This document shows positions 1-5,896 of a stretch of 8,835 nt of DNA, one piece after another; the stretch's first letter is position 1; the number at the start of each line of letters is the position of its first letter. Origin of the DNA: Methanoregula sp. (GTDB taxonomy: Archaea > Halobacteriota > Methanomicrobia > Methanomicrobiales > Methanospirillaceae); NCBI GenBank assembly GCA_026394635.1, contig JAPKXV010000291.1:1-8835 (forward strand), in the 5' to 3' direction. Below the pieces are notes generated by a model. The model was not told where the DNA came from and made no database searches. It saw only the letters and a list, made by a program, of their open reading frames with translations. Made by a program: the position numbers and the translations under genes.

Positions 1-228
1 CAATGAGGATGCTCATGAACACCGGGCGCACCGTCCCCCAGGGGGAATCGGTGGAACGAAAAGACAGCCCTGAGTATGCGACAGCGGCATCGGTCTGCAT
101 GATACACCCGGTGGATCTGATGATACTTGGCATCGAAGATGGTGCACGGGTGAACGTGAAGAACAATTCTGGTGAGGTTGTTCTTACCGCAACCTCATCT
201 GAAGCAGTGGAACGGGGCATGGTCTTTG
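1..228 (+). repeat. Inverted repeat, left arm
   Basis: Position i in this arm pairs with position 722 minus i on the opposite strand. Identity is about 92% (roughly 18 mismatches in 228 bp), with positions 1-79 identical. It may extend beyond the window edge. The partner arm is 494-721 and the unpaired spacer is 229-493. Confidence 0.9.
3..228 (+). pseudogene. Partial inverted copy of fwdD (N-terminal ~75 codons)
   Basis: This plus-strand segment encodes about 75 residues that match the N-terminus of the intact fwdD on the minus strand, including MNTGRTVPQGESVERK and HPVD.M.LGIEDGARVNVKNNSGEVVLTA. There are about 18 base differences over 228 bp. The first 79 bp are identical, and many later changes are synonymous. 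Seven or so residues differ, for example ALA to ATA and MMVLG to LMILG. The copy even keeps the last bases of the upstream polyferredoxin gene (the CAATGA overlap). Homology stops at 228, where the sequence enters fwdB read backwards. The reading frame stays open to 1202, but everything after 228 is antisense to other genes and should not be read as protein. It is either a truncated paralog or a strain variant joined by assembly. Confidence 0.8.
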
Positions 229-229
229 A

Positions 230-340
230 GCCAAGCGTGCAGGCATTGTCGATCCGTACAATCCTGTCACCCTCCACTTCGACATCTAGGTCGTCGCAGA
301 GGCAGCCGCAGAAGGGGCAGACCACATCGTTAATGAGCAT
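230..340 (-). pseudogene. fwdB: fwdB, 5' fragment (formylmethanofuran dehydrogenase subunit B), cut at codon 37
   Basis: The first 37 codons look like the N-terminus of FwdB/FmdB, the molybdopterin/tungstopterin catalytic subunit that reduces CO2 onto methanofuran. Visible are MLINDVVCPFCGCLCDD and ..VRIDNACTLG. They give the C8-x2-C11-x3-C15-x18-C34 pattern that binds a [4Fe-4S] cluster in this formate-dehydrogenase-like family. The ATG at 340-338 overlaps the 3' end of fwdD by 11 bp, as expected in an operon. After about codon 37 the sequence becomes the antisense of an fwdD copy. The frame stays open to the window edge but no longer encodes FwdB, which normally exceeds 400 residues. Whether the genome or only this assembly is broken cannot be decided here. 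Confidence 0.8.
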
Positions 341-719
341 AGCGTACACCCCCGAGCGATTCGATGAGTTCCGGCACGGTCAGGACAGGTTCATCGGTCG
401 GTGTGATCTCCACCGTCATCGATTTGAAATCCGGCATGCCGGTGCAGTGCGTTTCGCTCTCCACGATATGGTTGGCATACGGCCCGAGCGGGACAAAGAC
501 CGTGCCCCGTTCCACTGCTTCAGACGGGACTGCGGTAAGCACTACCTCACCGGAATTGTTCTTCACGTTCACCCGGGCGCCGTCTTCGATACCAAGTACC
601 ATCATATCCACCGGGTGTATCATGCAGACCGATGCCGCCAGTGCATACTCAGGGCTGTCTTTTCGTTCCACCGATTCCCCCTGGGGGACGGTGCGCCCGG
701 TGTTCATGAGCATCCTCAT
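330..719 (-). CDS. fwdD: Formylmethanofuran dehydrogenase subunit D (molybdopterin dinucleotide-binding)
   Basis: 129 residues, the usual size for FwdD/FmdD. The subunit forms the pterin-dinucleotide-binding barrel that completes the catalytic FwdB subunit in the enzyme reducing CO2 to formylmethanofuran. Family features seen are LMNTGRT (4-10), QGESVERKDSPEY (13-25), LGIEDGARVNVKNNSGEVVLTA (42-63), VFVPLGPYAN (74-83) and the THCTGMPDFK stretch (90-99). The start at 719 is chosen because its ATG shares ATGA with the stop of the upstream polyferredoxin gene, and a GGAGG site lies 7 bp before it. The alternative Met3 is less well placed. Its end overlaps fwdB. The 5' part is duplicated in inverted orientation at 1-228. 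Whether the cofactor carries W (Fwd) or Mo (Fmd) cannot be told from this subunit. Confidence 0.9.
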   Translation of the reverse strand: MRMLMNTGRTVPQGESVERKDSPEYALAASVCMIHPVDMMVLGIEDGARVNVKNNSGEVVLTAVPSEAVERGTVFVPLGPYANHIVESETHCTGMPDFKSMTVEITPTDEPVLTVPELIESLGGVRYAH

Positions 720-721
720 TG
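494..721 (-). repeat. Inverted repeat, right arm
   Basis: Partner of the arm at 1-228. This arm covers the first 75 or so codons of the intact fwdD and the last two bases of the preceding polyferredoxin coding sequence. The 265-bp spacer between the arms contains the 3' part of fwdD and the 5' end of fwdB. Confidence 0.9.
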
Positions 722-1351
722 CCCGTCCTCCGTTAATTCCGCGGGGACCGGGACAGGTTGTTGCGTTGCTTCGAGAATGCGGGCGATCCGGATCGCGTCG
801 TTCGGGCAGCTCTGCTCGCAGGTCTTGCAGCCGGTGCATTTTTCCTCGTGCAGCACCTGCACATCTCCCCCCTGTACCCGCATGATCACGTCATCGTTTG
901 AAGAGTGTCCGCCCGAGCCCATCTGCGCATCGGCGATCTTGTTGACCGGACATGCGGTACAACAGTTCCCGCAACCCATGCACCGGTCCCGGTCAATGGC
1001 GATACGGAACGAGAATACCAGTGACGTCATCTGTTCCCCCACCGTTTCCAGCACCCTCCCGCTCGTTAATACACCATTGGGACACGCTTCGACACAAAGC
1101 CCGCACCGGATGCAGTGCCCCTTTTGGATCCTCGGGACCCAGCCGTCCTCCCGGTGGATAACTTCGATCGCACCCGGCGCCGGGCATACCATCATGCAAT
1201 AGAGTGCATGCATGCAGGGTTTACCTGTCGGTTCCGGGAATCCCCGGAAGTGTGCAGGGGTCATTAAGGGGGCGGTCTTTGCAAACAGGAATTTTTGTAC
1301 CCATTCAAACCGCGCAAATTCCCGGAGATACCAGAATACCGATGCTGCCAT
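716..1351 (-). CDS. ehaP: Polyferredoxin, EhaP-like, between eha and fwd genes
   Basis: 211-residue soluble iron-sulfur protein, expected to carry low-potential electrons from the Eha hydrogenase. After a basic/aromatic N-terminus (1-40) come several cysteine clusters. The first is an unusual C46-x5-C52-x3-C56-P. Then follow C80-x2-C83-x2-C86-x3-C90-P, C124-x2-C127-x2-C130-x3-C134-P and C172-x2-C175-x2-C178-x3-C182-P. Three are canonical [4Fe-4S] motifs, and the first is incomplete. A linker of about 37 residues separates the last two motifs. The start at 1351 is chosen because MAAS.. follows a GGAG site, and the residues upstream in this frame derive from duplicated ehaO sequence. An identical ATG at 1416 is out of frame. 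The stop overlaps fwdD by ATGA. The ehaP name is by position and N-terminal style; a FwdG/FwdF-type polyferredoxin is the alternative. Confidence 0.75.
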   Translation of the reverse strand: MAASVFWYLREFARFEWVQKFLFAKTAPLMTPAHFRGFPEPTGKPCMHALYCMMVCPAPGAIEVIHREDGWVPRIQKGHCIRCGLCVEACPNGVLTSGRVLETVGEQMTSLVFSFRIAIDRDRCMGCGNCCTACPVNKIADAQMGSGGHSSNDDVIMRVQGGDVQVLHEEKCTGCKTCEQSCPNDAIRIARILEATQQPVPVPAELTEDGQ

Positions 1352-1465
1352 GTCAGCGCTCCGTGCATGCGATGCAGGGGTCTGCCGATACAAAAGCCGT
1401 ATACTGATGCTGCCATGTCAGCGCTCCGTGCATGCGATGCAGGGGTCTGCCGATACAAAAGCCGA
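1336..1465. repeat. 65-bp tandem duplication spanning the ehaO/ehaP junction
   Basis: Unit 1 is 1336-1400 and unit 2 is 1401-1465. They match at 63 of 65 positions, with differences at 1340/1405 and 1400/1465, and 59 bp run identical (1341-1399 and 1406-1464). Each unit holds the last 14 codons and stop of ehaO (AFVSADPCIACTER) and the first codons of the polyferredoxin (MAAS). The real ehaO ends in unit 2 and the real polyferredoxin starts in unit 1. The period is not a multiple of three. Confidence 0.97.
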
Positions 1466-2503
1466 GGTCACATCAGCGATGGAGTCCACGCCGATGATCA
1501 TATAATGGCAGCACGCCTCGATGTTCATGATTGACGGTGTCTGGATCTGGATCTCCGCGACCCTGCCGTACTCGTCTGTCGTGATGCTGTAGGTGAGCTC
1601 CCCTCTTGGTGCCTCGCCGCTGTACCGTAGTGTGCCTGCTTTGCATATGCCGCCTCCCCGTATTACCCCGGGGGAAAGTGCCCTGAGGCTCTGCCGGATC
1701 AGTCCGATGCTTGCGGACAGTTCATCGAACCTGACCATGACCCGTGCGTAGTTGTCGCAGCCGTGCCGCACCACCGGGGCGAAGTTGAGTTTCCGGTACG
1801 TGGGATGGTTTGTGCGCATATCAACGGCAATCCCGCTCGCCCGTGCCGTCGGCCCTACAACGTGTGCCTGCAGGGCGGATTCCTCTGTCAGGATCCCGAT
1901 CCCTTTGCTCCGCAGGGCGATCATCGGCCCGGTCTCAAACATCTTTGCGTACCGGTGCAGGTCGTGCTCGATCCGGTCCAGCGACGCAGACAACGTATCC
2001 CGGTCCTCGTTCCGGATATCGCACCGTACACCCCCGGGCACGATATAGGCGCAGGTGACACGGGCGCCGGTCAAGCGTTCGAGTTCGTCCATCACCTGCT
2101 CCCGGATGTCCAGCAGATACATGGCGAGCGTTTCATGCTCGATCGTGTAACAGTACGAGAAGTTGGCAAGCATATGGCTCTGCATCCGGTCGAGTTCGTT
2201 TGCAATGACCCGGAGCAACGCTGCACGGGGGGGGACTTCGATGCCGCTGATCTTCTCTATTGCCTCGATAAAGACCATGTTATGGATCACCGAGCAGATG
2301 CCGCAGACACGCTCTGCAAGAAACATCACTTCCTGCCAGGGCCTCCCCTTCATGATCCGCTCGATCCCTTTCTTCATGTACCCGAGCTCGACCTCTGCAC
2401 CGATCACCCGTTCCCCCCGGGTCTCACACTTCAGGCGCGCCGGCTCCTTGAAACAGGGATGGATCGGCCCCAGCGGGATGTTGACATCGACAGTCCGCTT
2501 CAT
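1418..2503 (-). CDS. ehaO: Eha [NiFe] hydrogenase large subunit EhaO
   Basis: 361-residue catalytic subunit of the membrane-bound energy-converting hydrogenase A (group 4), which oxidises H2 and, driven by an ion gradient, reduces ferredoxin. The four nickel-binding cysteines are present: the N-terminal RVCGIC motif (C67, C70, with H74 following) and the C-terminal DPCIAC motif (C355, C358). IPLGPIHP (9-16) is typical of group 4 and complex I NuoD-like proteins. The protein ends three residues after C358 (..TER), so there is no C-terminal extension to be cleaved by a maturation protease. Its ATG overlaps the ehaN stop by 4 bp. The last codons lie in the downstream copy of a 65-bp tandem duplication, which spaces it 66 bp from the next gene. 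Confidence 0.95.
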   Translation of the reverse strand: MKRTVDVNIPLGPIHPCFKEPARLKCETRGERVIGAEVELGYMKKGIERIMKGRPWQEVMFLAERVCGICSVIHNMVFIEAIEKISGIEVPPRAALLRVIANELDRMQSHMLANFSYCYTIEHETLAMYLLDIREQVMDELERLTGARVTCAYIVPGGVRCDIRNEDRDTLSASLDRIEHDLHRYAKMFETGPMIALRSKGIGILTEESALQAHVVGPTARASGIAVDMRTNHPTYRKLNFAPVVRHGCDNYARVMVRFDELSASIGLIRQSLRALSPGVIRGGGICKAGTLRYSGEAPRGELTYSITTDEYGRVAEIQIQTPSIMNIEACCHYMIIGVDSIADVTSAFVSADPCIACTER

Positions 2504-2955
2504 CTCTGCTTCACCTCCCAGCCGGCAAAGACCGTGTCACGGATGGAAAGTATTGCCGAGAGGATCTCGGTTGGCCGCGGCGGGCAGCCGGGCACTTCTG
2601 CGGCGATGGGAATATGTTTGCTCACCGGGGGGTCGACATAGGATCCCCGCCGGTCAAAGACGCCCCCGGATATCGGGCAGTTTCCGATCGCGATCGCCGC
2701 CTTTGGTTCCGGGATCTTGTCCCACACCATTTTCAGTTTCTCCTCCCAGCCCAGGGTAAATGCCCCAACGACAAGGAGCACGTCGGCTTCCCTCGGGTTG
2801 TTATGGACATAGATACCGTACTGCTCGATATCATAGCGCGGGGCAAGGCAGGCAAGTATCTCGATATCGCAGCCGTTGCAGGATCCCACATCGACATAGC
2901 TGACATGGATGGAACGTGACCGCACGAGGTCCTTGATGCGCTGGAGGAGCGTCAT
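2500..2955 (-). CDS. ehaN: Eha [NiFe] hydrogenase small subunit EhaN
   Basis: 151-residue NuoB-like small subunit that holds the proximal [4Fe-4S] cluster and passes electrons from the EhaO active site toward ferredoxin-type carriers. The cluster ligands are visible as C26-x2-C29 in DVGSCNGCDIE, C93 in GNCPISGG, and C124 in VPGCPPRP. This is the one-cluster layout of energy-converting hydrogenases, without the medial and distal cluster domain of uptake hydrogenases. A full-strength GGTGATC site lies just before the ATG, inside the end of ehaM, and start and stop share ATGA. Length and motifs leave little doubt about the family; the assignment to Eha over Ehb/Ech follows from the neighbours. 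Confidence 0.95.
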   Translation of the reverse strand: MTLLQRIKDLVRSRSIHVSYVDVGSCNGCDIEILACLAPRYDIEQYGIYVHNNPREADVLLVVGAFTLGWEEKLKMVWDKIPEPKAAIAIGNCPISGGVFDRRGSYVDPPVSKHIPIAAEVPGCPPRPTEILSAILSIRDTVFAGWEVKQR

Positions 2956-3344
2956 CGCAGGATCACCTCGCGGACCATTGCCTTTCCTGCAGCCACTGCC
3001 TCGGGCACGGGGCTGCCCGCTTCAATGCGTTCTTTTATTTTTTTGAGGATCTCCTCCATCTGTTGGTTTGGGATAAGCGGGATACCGCGTGAAAAGATGT
3101 CCCGTCCCAGTTCCCGTGCAACAGGATCATCCGCATCTGCCCCTGCGGCTACCGCTGCTTTGTAGCGGGCAGGAATGTTCTCCAGAAGGATCATGTCGAT
3201 GTGCTCAATCATGTATCTCCTGAGCTCCTGCACGCTGACGCCGAGATCGGATGCGAGGGCCCGGATAAGCTGGTCATGCTCGTGTGCGATCAGGATGCGG
3301 TACTTCTGGGAGACAAGGTCCTGTTCATAGAGCCATTCCGTCAT
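2952..3344 (-). CDS. ehaM: Eha hydrogenase subunit EhaM (DUF1959-type, soluble)
   Basis: 130-residue soluble, mostly helical protein with no membrane segment. MTEWLYEQDLVSQKYRI at the start, the HIDMILLENIPARY stretch (49-61) and the highly charged C-terminal helix fit the DUF1959/EhaM family, found only in eha clusters. Its biochemical role is not established; a cytoplasmic accessory or assembly part of the hydrogenase module is an inference from position next to ehaN and ehaO. A longer open frame reaches 3614, but the ATG at 3344 overlaps the previous gene's TGA as ATGA, the pattern used across this operon. Confidence 0.85.
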   Translation of the reverse strand: MTEWLYEQDLVSQKYRILIAHEHDQLIRALASDLGVSVQELRRYMIEHIDMILLENIPARYKAAVAAGADADDPVARELGRDIFSRGIPLIPNQQMEEILKKIKERIEAGSPVPEAVAAGKAMVREVILR

Positions 3345-3583
3345 ATCACACCCCCCATTTTCAGGAAGCCATAGACCGCAAAAAGAAGGACTGCAGCCCA
3401 GAGCGCGGCTGCCTCTGCCGTGTGCAGTGCGTGTTCCCGCCGTGTCAGGTAGAATGCAGTGGCAAACGAGAGGGCAAACCCGACAAGGACCCCTTCCATG
3501 ACAAGCGATGGCCTCTGGATCACCTGAATAGCGTTGATGAGGACATAGATAATGCCACCGGCAAGGATGGACTCGCGGATCAT
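3341..3583 (-). CDS. Small Eha membrane subunit, EhaK/EhaL type
   Basis: 80 residues with three predicted membrane helices, at about 5-21, 29-46 and 56-75. A charged loop TRREHALH (47-54) lies between helices 2 and 3. It sits between ehaJ and ehaM, where ehaK and ehaL occur in Methanothermobacter-type operons. Only one gene is found here, so one of the two is missing or unrecognised. I cannot decide between K and L from sequence alone and give no symbol. The ATG overlaps the ehaJ stop (ATGA), and its own stop overlaps the ehaM start. Confidence 0.75.
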   Translation of the reverse strand: MIRESILAGGIIYVLINAIQVIQRPSLVMEGVLVGFALSFATAFYLTRREHALHTAEAAALWAAVLLFAVYGFLKMGGVI

Positions 3584-4428
3584 GCAACCCCTCCGACATA
3601 CAAAAACGTTCCATAGCAGAGCATCAGCCCTGTGACGATCGTCTGGACCGTGACCGAATCAAACGGGGAGAGCATCGGAGTCAGGGCGCAGGCAAATGAG
3701 AGCGATATTACGAGCAGCACCATGCCCACGACCATCCAGAGGATCGGGACCTGCCCGATAAAAACAAGAATAAATGTGGAGAACAGGACGGTTGTCTTGA
3801 GCCCGTTGCAGACCTCAAGCCCGGCACGCCAGACACCAAAATGCTCGGTCTTGTACCCGCTGACCAGCTCCTTGGATTCCACGATGGAGAAGGGGCCGGA
3901 CGGCATTTTTGAAAGGATGACAAGATACATGGCAATTGCCGCGGGAAACGCAATGAACAGCAACGGGCCATGAACCTGCTGGTAGAGGACAATATCACTC
4001 AGGGTGAAGGATCTGGTAAAGATCGCGATCGCTGCAACCGAAACAAAGAGCGGGATCTCGGACGCTGCAGATATGACCGATCTCACGCCACCGAACTTCC
4101 CGTACGGGGAGCCCGATGAGAGCCCGAACCCGTGCTCTACGATCTTATGCAGCATATAGATGGCAAAGACCACAAGGAGGCTCCCGCCCGTAAACACGAC
4201 AAAGAACGCCGCAGTCCAGATCCCGATGGCAACAAGCACGACCCCGATAAAGAGTGTCGCACTCGCCGTTGCCGGAACCCATGTGCTCTTGAAGGAGAAC
4301 TTGAGCATGTGGAGGATCTCCTGCCAGACCGGCGGGCCCGGGCGCCGCTGGATCCGGGCGATGACCTTGCGGTGGATGCCAAGGAGAAGCAGGCCAAAAA
4401 CCGTTGCAAGCACAAGTTCAGCGATCAT
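3580..4428 (-). CDS. ehaJ: Eha membrane subunit EhaJ (NuoH/HycD-like)
   Basis: 282-residue membrane protein of about eight helices, homologous to complex I NuoH. It connects the hydrogenase module to the ion-translocating membrane arm. Conserved NuoH-like stretches are ARIQRRPGPP (24-33), GVRSVISAASEIPL (114-127), and PFSIVESKELVSGYKTEHFG (179-198), which resembles the NuoH segment PFDLxExExELVxGxxxEY. The acidic residues E124, E184 and E187 fall in these loops, which contribute to the quinone-site/E-channel region in complex I. The open frame extends upstream to 4620, but the ATG at 4428 lies 1 bp after ehaI and begins the hydrophobic first helix. Confidence 0.93.
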   Translation of the reverse strand: MIAELVLATVFGLLLLGIHRKVIARIQRRPGPPVWQEILHMLKFSFKSTWVPATASATLFIGVVLVAIGIWTAAFFVVFTGGSLLVVFAIYMLHKIVEHGFGLSSGSPYGKFGGVRSVISAASEIPLFVSVAAIAIFTRSFTLSDIVLYQQVHGPLLFIAFPAAIAMYLVILSKMPSGPFSIVESKELVSGYKTEHFGVWRAGLEVCNGLKTTVLFSTFILVFIGQVPILWMVVGMVLLVISLSFACALTPMLSPFDSVTVQTIVTGLMLCYGTFLYVGGVA

Positions 4429-4429
4429 A

Positions 4430-4642
4430 TCAGTACCCGATAAACGGGATATCCTCCTTTCCACCTTTCGCCATCCACCAGAGGCAGATCCCGATGATAA
4501 TGACCGGGAACATAAGCACCAGCACCGCTGCGTACGCCCAGAGCGGGACACTGCCTGCCATATGGAGGATGACAACACCTGCAGAGATGCACACTCCCGC
4601 CCACGCAATCCGGGCTGCATGCTTCTGCATTATCTGCCTCAC
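4430..4642 (-). CDS. ehaI: Small Eha membrane subunit EhaI
   Basis: 70 residues with two membrane helices (about 13-29 and 34-56) and a short cytoplasmic tail ending KGGKEDIPFIGY. Size, topology and position between ehaH and ehaJ match EhaI, a subunit of unknown role. Start choice is open. GTG at 4642 overlaps the ehaH stop as GTGA and has GGTGAT 6 bp upstream. ATG at 4630 (66 residues) has GGTGAGG 6 bp upstream. I favour GTG because overlapping starts are the rule in this operon. Confidence 0.75.
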   Translation of the reverse strand: MRQIMQKHAARIAWAGVCISAGVVILHMAGSVPLWAYAAVLVLMFPVIIIGICLWWMAKGGKEDIPFIGY

Positions 4643-5295
4643 CCGAGCATCACCACCTCAATCACCCGGAGGAAGATCAGCAATGAGGACAACGAACACA
4701 TGATCACGTAGGGCGCTCCCGGTGCCCGGAACATCTCGGCCTTTGCGGCATAAAACGGCGCCATCCCTTCCCCGATAACACCGAGGACGAGGAATGCCTT
4801 TGCGACAAACGGCACCGCTGGTAGTGTTCCCTTCGCAAGCTCGATCATCGAGAGGCTGCCGGTCGCCGCTGCATAGACGGCTGCGCCACCGAAAAGCGGG
4901 ACGGTTGCGGTGAGCGCGACCAGCCCGTACTGGAACGCCGCGTTCTGGACATGCGGGCTTTTCACCGCTGCAACAATGCCGACATTGGTGATCCCGACCA
5001 TCGCGGTAAAGAGCGTGAAATTGAAGATGTCCCCGGTCACCATCGCGCCCATGGAAGCCAGCCCGCAGGCAATCGCCATGAACCTGCGGAACCGCATCTC
5101 GCTTATCGTTATCTCCTTTGTCGTATATGCGTCCCCGCCAAAGGCGATATCCACCTGCCGTTCGGGTCTGCTGACGAGGACGAAGATGGTGAACGTGAGC
5201 GCCAGCAAAAAGAGCGTGATCGTATAGGGTGTAAAATAGACAAGCTCATCGCCGAATTCAAGGACGTAGTAGGGGATACCGGCAAGGTTACTCAT
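4639..5295 (-). CDS. ehaH: Eha membrane subunit EhaH (short MrpD/NuoN-like antiporter subunit)
   Basis: 218-residue polytopic protein, less than half the length of MrpD/NuoL/M/N antiporters. TGDIFNFTLFTAMVGITNVGIVAA (87-110) aligns by eye with the MrpD segment TGDLFNLFVFFEIL, and KAFLVLGVIGEGMAPFYAAKAEMFRAPGAP (166-195) with the helix 7-8 region ending in APSPVSALL. The lysine before that region is kept (K166), but the helix-5 glutamate position appears to hold A98 or T97. It is thought to be one of the two main ion-translocating subunits of Eha, together with EhaJ. The start at 5295 overlaps ehaG by 8 bp; an upstream in-frame codon at 5322 adds nine residues that look spurious. Confidence 0.9.
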   Translation of the reverse strand: MSNLAGIPYYVLEFGDELVYFTPYTITLFLLALTFTIFVLVSRPERQVDIAFGGDAYTTKEITISEMRFRRFMAIACGLASMGAMVTGDIFNFTLFTAMVGITNVGIVAAVKSPHVQNAAFQYGLVALTATVPLFGGAAVYAAATGSLSMIELAKGTLPAVPFVAKAFLVLGVIGEGMAPFYAAKAEMFRAPGAPYVIMCSLSSLLIFLRVIEVVMLG

Positions 5296-5896
5296 CGCCC
5301 TTCCCCCACATCGTCCCGACAAGGGACATCTTCACGGTTACCTTGAGCACGATCCCCACAGCCGCACACATCAGTGCAACATACCAGTACTGCGGCAGGA
5401 ACATGAAGACAAAGAATGCAAAGATCCAGACGGCCCATGAGATCCCGCTCGCCATCTCCAGCAGGTTGAGATCTTCTTTGTACCCTCGGGACATGAAGAA
5501 GAAGACAAGCCCGAGCCCCGCAACGCCACCCCCGGTGAAACCGGAGAGGATGAGCCCGTATACGACAAGGAAGATCGAGATGATGAGCGGTGCGTCCGCC
5601 TTTGCAATCACTTCAATATTGAGCCCGTGTACCGGATTGGCGCTGATCCGTTCCTTGACACAATAGATCTGGGAGAGAGCAAGCTGTTCTGCGATGCCAA
5701 CGGTCAGCCCCGGGAGCACGAGTGCTTCAGCAAGGTCGGTACCCAGCAGGGCGATCACGGCAAGCGACGGGATCTCGATGAGGTCAAGCAGGAGGAACCG
5801 GTGGAGGTCATCGGTCTCCATCGCAAGCGCAATAAATGCAATTGCCGCAGCGATGAGCACGACAAGGAGCCCGTAACTGTACTGTCCCCACATCAT
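5288..5896 (-). CDS. ehaG: Eha membrane subunit EhaG
   Basis: 202-residue membrane protein with about six helices, of the EhaG (DUF2105) family. Helix 2 carries an acidic residue, LLLDLIEIPSLAVIALL (35-51). It is followed by DLAEALVLPGLTVGIAEQLAL (54-74), which resembles the DPxxQALVLTAIVIGxA signature of NuoK/MrpC. The C-terminal half (about 103-190) adds further helices not found in NuoK. The start overlaps the ehaF stop by 4 bp. A structural part of the membrane arm is likely; the NuoK/MrpC relation is my reading and not an alignment result. Confidence 0.88.
   Translation of the reverse strand: MMWGQYSYGLLVVLIAAAIAFIALAMETDDLHRFLLLDLIEIPSLAVIALLGTDLAEALVLPGLTVGIAEQLALSQIYCVKERISANPVHGLNIEVIAKADAPLIISIFLVVYGLILSGFTGGGVAGLGLVFFFMSRGYKEDLNLLEMASGISWAVWIFAFFVFMFLPQYWYVALMCAAVGIVLKVTVKMSLVGTMWGKGDE

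Noticed and set aside
1..721. Inverted repeat as the end of a transposon or an invertible switch
   Set aside because: The arms are coding sequence of fwdD with strain-level divergence, and there is no transposase or recombinase gene. Terminal repeats or a switch would not be expected to carry gene fragments of this kind.
3..1202. A 399-codon plus-strand ORF, the longest in the window
   Set aside because: Only its first ~75 codons are fwdD-like. The remainder is antisense to fwdB, fwdD and the polyferredoxin gene, with a Cys/His/Arg-rich composition typical of antisense frames in GC-rich DNA.
1336..1465. CRISPR or minisatellite array
   Set aside because: Only two units, directly adjacent without spacers, and their content is the end of ehaO plus the start of ehaP. 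It is a simple tandem duplication.
1763..2641. A 292-codon plus-strand ORF opposite ehaO and ehaN
   Set aside because: It is fully antisense to two well-recognised hydrogenase subunits and has no family resemblance.
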